From Boletus sp. NGJ (taxonomy: Eukaryota; Basidiomycota; Agaricomycetes; Boletales; Boletaceae), in contig JAGTXK010000050.1 in assembly GCA_019096195.1 (NCBI GenBank), positions 911,987 to 975,986 on the forward strand: 64,000 nucleotides of DNA. The letters run 5' to 3'. Shown in pieces: positions 23,137-37,909 of the stretch. The position numbers and the translations under genes were made by a program. Every line of letters begins with the position of its first letter. Position 1 is the stretch's first letter. The notes below the pieces were generated by a model, which was not told the origin of the DNA, searched no databases, and saw only the letters and a list, made by a program, of their open reading frames with translations.

Positions 23137-26100
23137 TCCGGGCGGTGGTCCGGAGGCGCCACGGGGAAGAGAGTTGCCCGCGATAACTTTCGGAGCGATA
23201 GTGGAACGCGGAAAAGTGTGGTAGGGCGCACTGAAAAACGGGAAATGAAGATCATCCCGTTTTCAGCCGAAGGTCCCACTTACTGGGTACTGCGAGACAC
23301 AGCATTCAGTGAGGTGTTTCTATAGTAACGAAAAAGGAGTGAATCACTTTGGAGCAGACCTCCCTGGTGGAGGCGCAGTGGATAAATAGAGAGGGTTGGA
23401 TGGTGCCCGGAATGTCGGGGCTACTTGCCTGTCGATGCGATGCGATTGGTATCGTACAGACGAGAATAACACGATGTGCGCTCACCTCATCTGTGGTGGA
23501 AATCCAGGGCTATTTGACAATGGTTAGTAGGTATCTCCGGATTCTAGTTCCGATAAACACACTTGGGCGGCGCTGGGAATCGTGGACGCGAAGACATCGG
23601 TTCTTGCGCAGCATGGTTACCCCGCATATCCCACGTCATCGTATTGATCTGTGTATACGATTTATAGCGCGGGAAGCAAGAAAAAATGGGACACCCTGGC
23701 ATGATGGAAACATGGGGCGGAGAGATCAAGTCGTGAGCCTTTTATAGTGTATAATGGCCCTAACGGGCGGGGGACTTACAGGAAGCGGGGCAGCCGACAA
23801 AACCTAGTAGAGGATGGTGAGACAAGGGAGGCTCTCGGAGCGCTGCATTTCGACGGCAGCATCGGCTTTATTTGACCGCTGACTGTGATGCTGGCATTCG
23901 CCTGTCATCCTTGCGAAACCACTACACTCTCCAAAAAAGGGCATCTTAGCTAATCGAAGCGGACCCCAACTTGGACTCGGAATCGGATTTACCTGCTGCT
24001 CGTCCGCGTCAGCTGCCACCATGGGAGTCATTAATATTGTGGTGTCAAAGTGGCTGGCATAATGACCCCTCCGCGGATGCGAGAACATGTCCAAACCCTA
24101 CAATGTGCTCCGGCAGCCTACACAGACCCATTCGTAACTTTCCCGTCTGCCAGTGCTGGAGCATAATCTCATTGGTCAGACCATAGCAACCTCATGATCA
24201 TTGGCATGCTGTGGTCTTCATTTATCAGGCCATCAGCATAGCTTCCCTCTGCGGAGTATGCGCTCAGCGCTACAGGGTTTTGTAAGGCAACTTCCCACCA
24301 TCACAGCTTGGGCGCTCTGCTTATCAATTCAATCTGGAGCTCATCTATGCGCAACCACCTCCACACAACCTACCATCGTGATTTTTGTATCAAAAATGTC
24401 AGCCGATAAATGGGAGGCAACGACTGCGATCGCGGGTCAAGTTTTACACACATATCCTGGGCTCTTTGTCATCGAACCAGAGGACGTACTCTAACCTAAT
24501 TTCAAGGTTAAATTAAACAAGCGCTTAGCGGGCGGCGTACAAACCGAGCAGTGGGAACACTCACACTGACGGAGTCTCTGACCAGGAAGTTTCAGTACCT
24601 CGATGATCAGATCTCCGTGAAAGTGAGGGTGAAAGGGCTCAGATTCTCTCCTGACAACAACGCAGTTGAAAAATACTTACTTCTTGAACTCGAGAAGTGG
24701 CCCTTTTGGTAGACCCAAAGGTCGCAAGAGATCGTGCACGGAGGATCAATGCCCTCTGTGACCCATTCCACCTCACGCATGTTCAGGTCAATGCTGATCG
24801 ATGCAATGCGCCTATGATTATCTCACTGACCATTACTAGGTACCTTCAATCACCCGAGAGGTGCGCGCCCTTGAGACCCTCGCTCATTTTCCATTGAATT
24901 GGGTGAAGACCTTGGCCAGCGGAGTATCGGGTCGCTCTTCTTTGAGTACGAACATAAGTCGTTCCAAGCCCAAGTAAGGCTTAATTAACCGAGTCGGATG
25001 TCTAGCGTCTTCACCGTACTTGCTGGGCGTTCGAACGCAGGAACGAACATTCTACAACCTCATTTGATTTTCGAGTATCAACAAAATGACAACGGGAAGT
25101 GATTCTGGAAACCCTTGTGCGTGATCGTATTGTGGTCAAAATGTTCATATAAATCGCGGACAGATGTCTACTTTGATTCATTCACACCTCCCGTGAACCG
25201 AACCACTCGTAAGAAGCAATGGTATCGCCATCGTGTGGGATCCCTGAATGCAGGTCACGAAGTCGTCGCTCCCTCTGCGCTACGAAACTAGTGGCCGCGA
25301 CTCTGGAGATGTCCTAGAGAGATTTGAGTCCCATTGTCGGACTTCGTTCCTACGCTCACCAAACAAGGTGTGACTCTAGATGCGAATGGCTGCCAAAACA
25401 CCTATCTGCCGCGAGAAACTTGATGAAATTGCGACATAGCGACGATCTCTGTTCCTTGCTTCGAATCCAAATTGGCGGGTTGCGTTCCAGGTTGAAGCAT
25501 TTTGCATAATGGCGTTGCAAACACGGCGGTACTCATGGAACTTCGTCCACAAATTGAAGACCTGATTTATTCTCTTGGGGATGTACTAGTCACGCAGCGG
25601 GTGACATCATGCGGTACTTCGTGGAAACTGCTGCTCGTCGTCCTCTGGGGTCGCCTGTATTCGAATGCTTCGAGAGCGTCCTAAGGAAAAGAACTCAGTG
25701 CCTGCGAATTTCGTCTTTTCGCAGGGGTCGCTATCTATGTCACCACTTCACGTTCACACCAACCCCGGCTGCTTTTGGGTCTTAACAATCTAATCGAGTC
25801 ATACGCGAATATAAAGGCTACGAGGACCATTTCCTTCGTGTCGACTTTAATAACGAAGATCGCCTTCAATATAGTGGGATGCCAATGGGATCGGGACGTC
25901 AATAGGGCATCTTACCAACAGGAACGTGTAGGTATGCTGCTGAAAAGGGGTTTTTGCCTCGCTGGGAGACACGCCGACTTCTGGGATATTCATTATCGAC
26001 TCTGAAGGAACTCGCCTATGGTATGGCCCTCAGCCTATTTCAGCACCCAGAAATGCGGAGTACCTGTGATTCCCTCGGAGCGGAGACTTCGGCGAGGTTG

Positions 26101-26699
26101 CAATGAGTCCATCCAGTATGGGGCACGGATGGTGGTGGGCTGAGGCCGCTGATCTCGATCGTCATTTACTGATGTCATTTTCCAACAAGCCTTCTCTGGA
26201 ATAAACCCTTCCATCCGCATCGGAAGGGATCTGTGGTCGAATGTCTGACATTATAGAGAATGGCATCAACTTTACTCAGGCTGATTGGCGTTGGAACGAT
26301 ATCACCGGGGTACGACAAACGGCGCTCCACACTCCCTCTCCATATCACTCAACGCCCGTTCCGCACGCACCCTCCTCGTCCTCTCCGCCCTCAACTCTGC
26401 TTCCAATCGCAACAGCTCTGTCAACATCACATCACGGGTTGGCGCAGCTAGTCTGTGAGGCCCTATGCGAGAACAATCTGGCAGCTTCGGTCAATTACAT
26501 TATGCCAACTGCCGTAGATTTTAGATTTAATAATTGACGCTCGCTAGTTATTTTCTTGAACGGTGTTCTTCAAATCTATACCGTCAGAGAATATTCATTG
26601 CAGGTAGGCAGCTATCGTAGACTAGTACAAGCTGTAACCCTAGATGGGAGCACATCTTTACCTTTGTATACACAGGATCCAGGAGAAAGGTTTTAGGTA
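23137..26699. other. 3.6 kb region without a supportable gene
   Basis: No recognisable protein family, tRNA or repeat array was found. Between about 24590 and 25140 on the plus strand there is a protein-like stretch (ISVKVRVKGLRFSPDNNAVE, LGEDLGQRSIGSLFFEYEHK, ILQPHLIFEYQQNDNG) interrupted by several in-frame stops. It may be the relic of an old gene. The remaining ORFs (for example 23349-23747, 25775-26005, 26241-26537) show no motif. Confidence 0.35.
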
Positions 26700-28571
26700 T
26701 CAGATAGAATCAGGCAAGTTCCTTGCAACATGTTCGCCTCCTCCCATAGACGTCCGCTTCTTCGTATAACCCTGGGCAAGGATGTCGTTAACCTTGTTCA
26801 GTATATCCGAACTCGAGGAAGAAGCCAAGGCAACCGCAAGACTCGTTGGGGACAGCGACCCAAGCGAACAGATGCCCGTTGTGCTATCTCGACTGGTTGC
26901 ACTAGTAGAAGGGCCCTTCGGCTTTGGAGAACCGGGGGAAACGTACCGCCGCTTGGTATTGGCAGAGGTGGAACGCTCTTTCGGAGTTCGCTGCGCATGA
27001 ACGTGATCGGGGTATGAGGGGTAAGGCAAGGGGGGCTCTGGCCTGCTGGGCCGCAGCCTTTTCGTTGCCTTTGTCTTAGATGGTAACGGGAAAAGAGAAA
27101 ACTCGGGCGACCTGTCTACATGGTGCAGAGGTGAGGAATTGATGGCAGCAAGCGTATTCATGCGGTTTGCGAGAGACGCACTCGAGCTCGACAACGAGGA
27201 AGTGAAAAAGAGAGACTTTTCGAGAGGGGGTGACATCAACGATGGGGGGCTGAGAGGTAAGACGGATGCGTGCGTATCAGGAGCTGAAGACCGCCTGGAA
27301 GCACCACCGGTCGATGACCCTCTGTGGGGTGTTCGGGAATGACGACGTTGAGGTGCCTTCGTGTAAATGTCAGGTCGTTTCTCCTCCTCGATTTCATTCC
27401 CCCTACACGGATTTATTGACCGGTCTTCGCTGTACGTTGACTCTTTCGGTGACCTTTTGGTTTCCGAGGTAAACGGAGTCACCTTGGGCGGCCTCCTCGT
27501 TGTTTCACTCTGAGTGGGTGAAGATAACGTGTCGTCCTTGAGACGATGGGTTACTGGGGGGTCTATAAGATCTTGCTTTTCATCCTGCGAGCCAAGCAGC
27601 CCGAGTGCATCCTCCACGTCGCTGACGTAAAAGACACCATCCGAAGAACGGTGCACGCTGCGGGGACGACTGTCGCAAGCAAGTGTAACCATTTTCGTTG
27701 TGTTTAAGCTGCTAACCCGACGGACCCGGTTCGTAGGGGTTTTCTCAGCAGGTTCATCGTCCGGCGCGAGGACGTTATACTCCGTGCGTCCACTAGGGAC
27801 AGGGCGGTAGAGGCCTTTGAGTTTCAGGATGTCAAACATGCTGCGTCGGAATGGCTTCGGTAAATCGGTAGCTTGTGCTTTGTGATGAGTGGAGTTGGCT
27901 CCAGAGGCGGCGTCTGGTAACGATGATGAAATACATATCTTTGGCAAAAAGACATCGTCCATTAGTTTGGGAGATTGCTGTATAACCATCGGGGATGTGT
28001 TCAGGAATGGATCGTCTTGTGTGACCACCGTAAATCTCTCCCCATCACTCGAGGGAATGATAGTCTGAGTGTAGGTCGGCTGAGAAAAACGTGGAAGAGT
28101 TGCGTCAAGAGTCTGCCACGCAAGCGTTCGCTTGGGTATGTATTGCGAGCCATGGATTGTAAATTTGCTAGGGGTACCAGCAGCGAAAAGGGACACCTGT
28201 TCCATACTCGGATATCCATGAACAAGCAAACGGTCTTCGATGTCGTTTTCTGGTGGGACGTACGGAGGTCCAGGTAGGAGAGTCGAAGTACGAAGCAAAC
28301 GACGACGGCTTTCTCGCCATTTGAGTATAATTACGATGGTGATAGCACCGAGCACGACACCGAGTGCAATAAACAAAGGGATGAGATAGAGTATGTTCAA
28401 CTGGCGATGGTACGGAAGCTTCGGCAAGACAGCTTGGGGTGATGTCGTCGCTGGGGGTAACGCAGTGATCTGAATTAAAGAAGCGGTAGGAATGCCGCTT
28501 GAGATAGCAACGTCCTGAGCACTGGCGACTACATCTGAAGCGGCGTCCGAGGCCGTAAGCAAAGGAGCCAA
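26700..28571 (-). CDS. Single-pass membrane protein with long disordered cytosolic tail, function unknown
   Basis: An open frame of about 620 codons has one strong membrane segment near its start (residues about 55-80: LNILYLIPLFIALGVVLGAI), directly followed by a basic stop-transfer patch (KWRESRRRLLR). The long Ser/Pro/Arg-rich tail suggests a type I protein with a cytosolic C-terminus. Short motifs such as FRRSMFDILKLKGLYRPVP look conserved, but I do not recognise the family. No ATG lies near the start. The same frame stays open upstream to 28769 and includes a hydrophobic stretch (LLLPLIALPTSIHPGVV) like a signal peptide. The true first exon is therefore missing from this call. The C-terminus (NKVNDILAQGYTKK) is intact. 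Confidence 0.75.
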   Translation of the reverse strand: MAPLLTASDAASDVVASAQDVAISSGIPTASLIQITALPPATTSPQAVLPKLPYHRQLNILYLIPLFIALGVVLGAITIVIILKWRESRRRLLRTSTLLPGPPYVPPENDIEDRLLVHGYPSMEQVSLFAAGTPSKFTIHGSQYIPKRTLAWQTLDATLPRFSQPTYTQTIIPSSDGERFTVVTQDDPFLNTSPMVIQQSPKLMDDVFLPKICISSSLPDAASGANSTHHKAQATDLPKPFRRSMFDILKLKGLYRPVPSGRTEYNVLAPDDEPAEKTPTNRVRRVSSLNTTKMVTLACDSRPRSVHRSSDGVFYVSDVEDALGLLGSQDEKQDLIDPPVTHRLKDDTLSSPTQSETTRRPPKVTPFTSETKRSPKESTYSEDRSINPCRGNEIEEEKRPDIYTKAPQRRHSRTPHRGSSTGGASRRSSAPDTHASVLPLSPPSLMSPPLEKSLFFTSSLSSSSASLANRMNTLAAINSSPLHHVDRSPEFSLFPLPSKTKATKRLRPSRPEPPLPYPSYPDHVHAQRTPKERSTSANTKRRYVSPGSPKPKGPSTSATSRDSTTGICSLGSLSPTSLAVALASSSSSDILNKVNDILAQGYTKKRTSMGGGEHVARNLPDSI

Positions 28572-28769
28572 AGTTGGGGTGTCTGCTGGTGCATCATACG
28601 GCCACCAGTAATCGTATAAAGTGGTCGGTACCGATGGGATTGCTTGATTGATTCTGTACCGCTTGACAACACCTGGATGGATCGATGTAGGTAAAGCAAT
28701 TAAAGGAAGTAGTAGATCTGATACCCAATGACTGTATATACACCATGCTTTCCTGCAGGGGAAGACTCG

Positions 28770-29448
28770 CTATCGTGGATTGTAGTCGGGGCCAAGCAAG
28801 ATGAATTGCACCCGTGATTCAACGCCAAGAGCAGATAGGTCCGCCTCAGGCTTGTCTAATGAAAGACCAGCAGCAATGAAGGTGGACCGACGAATAAGAT
28901 GTGACGATGGAGAGTATGAGGCGCTTGCGACACCTGACCGTTTTGTCCTTCGCCAAAACGTAGTCGGACGAACTGTCAAGATACATTGGAGCATCCGTCA
29001 CTTGGAAAACATGCATGCACTCACATAGTGGGGGAGGTGGGCGAGAGATTTCGCGCCTGTGTGTCGACGTAGATGGTGAGAAAGCACGCCTGGGTACGTC
29101 TGCTATGGGTGGAGGATCAAGTAATTCCAAGGAGGTTGGCAGAACTGTGAGAGGAGGAGCTGAAGCAGGCCGCTGGGGAGGTGAAGACCTCGATGCCTTG
29201 TATGTCCTCCTTGGGGGTGAAAGAAATTCCGCGTTCAGATTGGACACTTCAACAGGCGAACGAGGTCCTTCTTCGTCTGAGTCAACGCTCTCGAGAGTGA
29301 CCATGACCGGCCTGGTTAGATCATTCTCATTTCGACGGGCGAAATTGAAACCCAACGAGTTCTGTTTGGGATACAATGGCGTGGGTGAGACGAGGACAGT
29401 CAGATCCGACATCAGCTCTTGGCTGTCAGTATAGAAAAGGCCTGACAT
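28770..29448 (-). CDS. Pro/Ser-rich protein, function unknown
   Basis: Two exons join in phase: one ending at about 29027 (RREISRPPPPL) and one from about 28978 to 28770, ending VQFILLGPDYNPR. The intron has a GTGAGT donor. The first in-frame ATG is at 29448, although the frame is open to 29529. The protein is mostly disordered, with acidic (VDSDEEGP) and Pro-rich patches and a more regular C-terminal block with RSTFIAAGLSLDKPEADL. I do not recognise it. It lies head-to-head with the glutamyl-tRNA synthetase gene at a 130-base spacing, so the two may share a promoter. The downstream membrane-protein ORF lies in the same frame after the stop. Confidence 0.6.
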
Positions 29449-31774
<2,326 letters not shown>

Positions 31775-31894
31775 CTCCCCCTCTTTCCATACGACGAAGC
31801 TCTTTTCACTCCAAGCGCTGCGTCCGTAAAATACATAAATATGTGACCTGTAAGATGTCAAATGCAAAAATGGCAGTCACGGATCACCATCGCT

Positions 31895-34800
31895 TCACAA
31901 CATCTCCCATCCACCGCTGTCGACCGTGCTCTCCAGCTTCCGCGCAACGGCCGTCGGAATACCATGGTTGAGCCACGTCTTCCGTATTTCCTCCCACCGC
32001 GGACTATGGATGTATTGTCGCCGCCCCCGTCTATCATAACAAAACGTTCGCAGTTGAGTACCCAAACGCGCAACCGAAAACACGGGGAAAGCAAACGTAC
32101 CTCATCGAAATATCGACTTCTCCATGAACGTCCAGGTAAGGCGACTGGGCAAACGACCCATTGTTGGCGTAAAGATAGAGCAGCGAGCATCGCTTGACAA
32201 TGAAATACAACCCTATCGCGCCGCCGCACCTGAAACCGCCACATGGGTATCAGCCATCGATCAAAGCGACGGTGGATGGGGTAAGGGATTCGACGTACTC
32301 TCGCGTGTGCATGTTACACTCCCCTCGCCCGTTCGAGTCAATGTCCATGCAACAATGACTGAGCATACAACACGTCGTACCACATATCAGACAAATAGCC
32401 GCATCGGTCGGTACGGTATTGCACCGCGCACACCGCATCACCTTGTCCCTTCCATTGAACAAATTGTCGAGCACGATCGGAAGCCTTGCGAGGCGATAGA
32501 CGGCAGGATAATCCAGGACGACACCACAGTTGAGTTGCGATGCCGCATGGGAATGGCCATAGTGTGCACACCAACCCGAGAGCGCGTTTTGAAGCGTGTC
32601 TTGGTTGGGTAGATCCGATAGCGGGGGAATGTGTAGCAACGTGAGAAGACGCCGGTATTCGTTATCGTCTGCACTACCCGACAACGGTGTCGCAAATGCG
32701 TTCGGAAGGACGGAACGGCAGAGAATGGCTGCGCGCCGGAGGAAAGGCAGCGTGAACGCGTACAGCAACTTTTCGATCCGAGCTTCGCCAAACATCTCGA
32801 ACACAAGCGTCGCGGTATGTTCAAACACAGGCGAGTGACGGACGACAGACATGAAGAACATCCGCACGTCGCCAAATAGGTCTGCATGGCTTCGCGACAC
32901 GACCGGAATGGAATTGCAAGACCGCGCCTTGTTCAAAACGTAGACCATTCCAATGACGGTGCGTGCCAGGCATGCATAGTAACATAGCACGAGAACGTGC
33001 TGGAGCATCTCTGGGGAGACAGCAGCCGTCTCGATGAGAACCGTAAATGGATCACGGAGGAGCAAGGGATATGAATATGACGTGAGAGATGTCCTGCTCC
33101 ACTCTGGCAATAGGCGTTTGATAATGGCCTGCTTTACCCCCTCCTTCCCTCCGTCTGGTCGACCTTCAAGCTCTATCTTCGCCAAAGAGGCCATACATCC
33201 GAGCAGAGACCGTACCATCCGCACTTGCGTCTCCGTTAAGCCGTCTGCGACGTTCCCGCTCGAATTCATACCTGTCCCGCGCCTCGCCACCTCGATCGAG
33301 GCGATCGTGTACCCGATGAGCTCCTCCGGTAAATAAATCCCTGAACCTCTCTCACCCGGATCAGGCTCCGGTCTCTCCCGTAGATGACGCGTCTGCTGCG
33401 AGGCGGTCTTGGCCACATTCACCACACTGTCCAACATCTTGAATATCTCAAAGTTTTCCCCGCGCCGAATCTGCACGGCATAGTTGGGATCCTGCGCGCT
33501 CCAAAAGACGAACTCGCCCGTGCCGTTCCGGAACTGCAATGAATCCATTACCGTATCGGGTTTAGACTTAAGGATCGATATTCCCACTGCCCGGATCCAG
33601 TCGGGGAACGGGACGGTTGTAGTAGGGAGTGTCGATGGCCGAGAGATAGGGAGAATGATGTTGCCCAGGCTTTTGCACAACGGACAAATGTATTCCTTGC
33701 GTAGAATGTTCTCTGGATGGTTTCGGGTTGCATGTGATCGATGTCGCTGACGAACGGACGTGTTGTAAACTTGGAAACACTCCATATGCATCATGTGGCC
33801 ACACATGGAGGTGTGCAAGCCAAAGCGAGTATGCTGCGTCGGAAAACCATCGAAGTTGGGCGCGAACTGGGTGACGTCCTCGTGGTGGTTCACGTCTACA
33901 GGCGGGAAGGTTGATGGGGGTGGTTGACGGGAACTGCGATCGAGTGAGAGCTGCATCCCCATCAACTCGTTGAGATACGCGCTGTGGCTATCGGGATGTT
34001 TCCGGAGTAGACGGCTGGACTGGACGAGCCCAAGCATGCCCCACGGCTTCGAGTCGTTGAGATCCTCCTGACACACAATACACGAACCGTATTGCACCAG
34101 CTCTTCTGGCTTTTCCTCCATCTCTTCGTCTTCGTCTTCGTCCACATCCTCGAAGTTGATCGCAAAACTCGCTTGTTGCGCCTTCATCTGAGCCATGATG
34201 GCCTCCTGACGCGCCTTTGCCGCGCGTTTCTTGAGCGTCTCCGTGTCGAGGCCAGATTTTACGACCGTGACAATCTTGCGACGAGCCTGCACCTCCTCCG
34301 GCACAAACTTGAGCATCTTCCCTAAAATCCATCCTACCCGAGCCGTGTAGGGCCGGAAGTGTTCCGAATGCTCCATCGTACAAATGATATCGATCAAATT
34401 CTTGCCGTCTTCAAAGACCTTGAGCGCAGACAGATGGCTAAACACCGACGCACGCTCCACGAGCGCGATCATGACAAGGTAAAATGCTTGATCGAGTATC
34501 GCCTCCGCGGACGGTGGCGTCGTCCCCGCCGCTTCCGTCAGCACGAGAATGTTGTGAATCGCGTAAAACATCACTTGGAGAAGCACCTCCGATTCCAAGA
34601 GGGACGGCAAAATCGAGAATGGACCTGTCTCAATGGCAATTGGTTTCGGCACGATCACAGGGTCCGTCTCGCCTGTGCTCTTCTTCAACTGCGCCTTGAG
34701 CACCGCTTCGACTTCTTCACGTCTGTTTCGAGCATAGTGGTAGTAAAACGGGTTGACCTCATCGTAGAGTGCATCTTTGAGCTCGTAGGTACCCGTATCT

Positions 34801-37668
34801 GCGGTTGCTTCTGGCGCTCTAAAGTTGGCGACTTGCCGGAGGACGTGTTCGAAGCAGACGTCGTCTGCCATGCGCTCAGCAACACGTTTCACGAGGTCGG
34901 TGTAAGAGCACGGTCCAGCTGCAAGTGCATGGATGATCTCGCGCCGGACAGCGACCGGAAGAGGCATCTTGGTCGCACTGCCCTTCTCAGTCAAGAGGGT
35001 GATAATGACATACAATGCTTCCTCGACCATGCTAGACAGCTGAGTGCCCTCGTAGGTCGGATGGATCACTGCCCCGCGGAAGAATTGGAGGAGCTTAAAG
35101 CGGTCAAGGATGCTCACTATGACCGTGTTTGGGTCGAGGATGATGAGGGATGTTTGGAGGATGAACAGATCTTGGTCATAGCACAGCTCGCGAAGCATGA
35201 AATCGCGGTAATGCAACAATTGACCGCGTATCGGGAAGCCGTTGCGGACCCAGAGTCCAGAGCGGATCTGGGCGACTATCGCGAGCACTACAAGACCAAG
35301 CTAAACTCCTGACTGGAACAAGGGCATCGTGAAGCTTACCTCGCAAAGGGAAATCGATCAGCGTGAGAATATCATCCTCTGTCGCGATTCGCATGAACAT
35401 GTCCCGCACGCTCGCAACGCCCACTCGACCCAGCGACTCTTCTGAAAGAATGTCGACATTCTTCAAGAGCTCCGCCAAAAGCCAGTGCAACGAGTGGTGG
35501 AAACTGACCCAGCCCTCTAAGACATCGAACTCCACAATTGTGTAGTCGACATTTCCAAAAAGAACGTCGTGGTATGCCGGCTTTGAGAACTTGTTCCTGT
35601 CGAGCTTGTCGTTCTCCAACATGCATACTGAGAGAATATCTTTTATGACTATCGAGATGGCGTTGATGAGCTGTGATGGCGTCGCCCAACTGAAGGCCTC
35701 TCCGTACACCTTGATGACGCGCGACAGAGAGAGCGTGACGTTGAAGACACTTATCCAAGCGTCCGTCTCGTACTCGACATGATTTGTGGCCGCACGTTTA
35801 TTCGGATGGACGCACATGAAGAGTTGGCATACCTTGGCAAACTTGCGAATGAAGGAAGGATTCTTGGAGATGAGTTGTTGGACAGGTTCATTGTGGCAGA
35901 GGTATCGCAGGTCACTAAAGATCGGCATGAAACGCTTGGATTTGAACGGAAAGCTATCCACATCCAGTTCTGCAGCCTCGGATGCATTTTCTGGAGCGTT
36001 GAGGATACGTTTGTCGACGATTTGGTTCGTGAAGAAGTTGATGATGATGTCGAGTAAACGTGTGACAAGATCATGGTAACGCACAATATGACTTGCGACA
36101 GATGGGACAGTAAAGAGCTGGAGGGCAAAATATTTGATGGATGTTTCCGCTTCTCTGTCGACAAGGAGATAGGCATCCACGATGCGCGGGTACACGGCCG
36201 CGAAATGGCTTCCTAAGAGTGAACTTAGCTGTTAGGAATGTTTGATTAGGGAGATGCCGAACCTATGGCGAGCTTGTGAGGGTGGGATAGTATGAGGACA
36301 GATGCGTATATCTCCTTCAAGCTGATACGCGGTTTCTTCCAGAGTCGAGCATGATATAAAAACATCCAATCAATCCTACATGGATTGGAAATCTCATTGG
36401 AGAGTTCGGGAATGTGGGATCCAGAACCGTAGATGTTGCTTTCGCGGCGTCTAGGTGAGAGCAATTCTGCTGCGATGACCTCGCGGATGATGAGCGTATC
36501 TGCTCCGAGTCTACTGCGGGTGAGGTCAAGGAGCCATTCAATGATAACCACGACGACCTGCTCTCTGAAGGTGTCGTATGCGCGCCGAATGGTGACGCCG
36601 ATCTCGATTTTGGAGATGACCTGGGCTACCTCTAGGAGACGAGGAACGTTGGTGTTCATGTCGATGATCTCACGACCATGCTCGTCGATGGCGTGTGCCA
36701 TAGCGGTGGCTTCTTTGCGATCACGATTTGTTGTATCGCAGATGAGCTGAATGACTTCGTCGAACGAGTGTTTGTCGTCGTTCCAAATGATAACCGAGTA
36801 CTGGTCTTTCTGCATGGGATCCCCGGTGGGCTGAAGGCGAAGGTCAGCTTCATTCGAGGGCACGCTCGGATCGTCTGGCGAGCAGTCGATGGTGTCGAGA
36901 AGAAAATCAAGGGCATAACCGATGGTACGACCCATGTTATCCCTGAGATCTGGAGGGAAGGCAGCGCGGAATGGAAAATGGGGGACGGGAGGGATGTCTA
37001 CGTCATTGATAGACCTCGGAAGTACTCTTGGAGTTGTGTCAGGCGCGTGGACGGACGAATCAAAGACGCGATCGGCATCATGGAGGAGAGGGTGGAAAGG
37101 ACATTGAATGTTGTGACGCCAGGCTTCGGCATCACCGCAGTCGCAGCAACCGCCCGACTGCTGTGCGATGAAGAAGCTGACGTTGTGATCCTTGTGAAGG
37201 CTGGTGCGGAAGCAACGACTACAAAGAACACAACTTTCGTCTAGCGCACAGTCCCTGAAAGGAGTGAATGAGAATTGAAATGGAGAAATGAGAATTCAGC
37301 GGTGCTCACTTGCATCGGAAGCAGCTCTCTCCTTTGGTGAATATGTGACCACAAGGCCGACCTGGCACCACAGGGTCTTCTGAACCCGCGCCTGCAAAGC
37401 CAAGTTCTGCTTGAACCTGGCCGAGAGTGGCGTGCATGGGGAGACTGGAGTTGGAGAGGGGAAGGAAGAGGTGGGCGTACGGCCCCCAGAAAGCGTCGTA
37501 AAGTTCTGAGAGGATCTCTGCGCGAGTCGCGGGTGTGAAAACATATTTACGCGAGCCAGGCATTGTTTCGAGGGCAAAGCGGAGACGAGACAGAGGATCT
37601 GATGGACGATCGCGAGGGTTCATTGTCGGGGGGAACTTGGAGTTGAAGAAGCCCATAATTCCAGACAT
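31895..37668 (-). CDS. UBR1: E3 ubiquitin ligase UBR1 (N-recognin)
   Basis: Six exons give a protein of about 1,800 residues, close to yeast Ubr1 (about 1,950). It recognises destabilising N-termini and ubiquitinates the substrate with an E2 partner (the N-degron pathway). From an ATG at 37668, the UBR zinc box is at residues about 108-180 (PCGHIFTKGESCFRCKDC, CVLCSRCFRTSLHKDHNV, GGCCDCGDAEAW). The ClpS-like domain that binds bulky N-termini follows (SVIIWNDDKHSFDEVIQLIC). A long helical region includes PRIVDAYLLVDREAETSIKY. The RING-type zinc module comes next (CIVCQEDL, CGHMMHMECFQVYN, YICPLCKSLGN), then the UBLC region with HYGHSHAASQLNCG, CARCNTVP, CLICGTTCC and the terminal RRGRRQYIHSPRWEEIRKTW to STVDSGGWEML. 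No frameshift was found. It converges on the tRNA synthetase with a 120-base gap. Confidence 0.95.
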
Positions 37669-37909
37669 TATGATGTTTGCGGATGTAGTATTCAACGACT
37701 ATGGCGACGACGACGACGACGACGACGATGAGGGCGGGGATGCGTTCATGTGATGAGCTCGACGTCGGACTCGGTGGGACAGTCCGAACAAACTTCTGAT
37801 AAAGGGGTTTGCACTTTGAGATACGTGGGAAGTAAATACCGTACAAGGTAAGCTCCCATGAGTCATACTTCGGTCCCTCGTCCGAGCCTTGTTTACAGTA
37901 AACCCTAGT
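37669..37909. promoter_or_regulatory. Divergent UBR1/TRS33 promoter with a GAC repeat
   Basis: A 241-base divergent intergenic region. It carries a GAC trinucleotide run (about 37704-37728) close to the UBR1 start. A possible GT-AG intron in the TRS33 5' leader runs from about 37848 (gtaagc) to 37898 (tttacag). Confidence 0.35.

Noticed and set aside
34359-35312. 317-codon ORF on the plus strand
   Set aside because: It is the antisense shadow of the UBR1 coding exon, which has clear RING and UBR-family blocks in the other direction.
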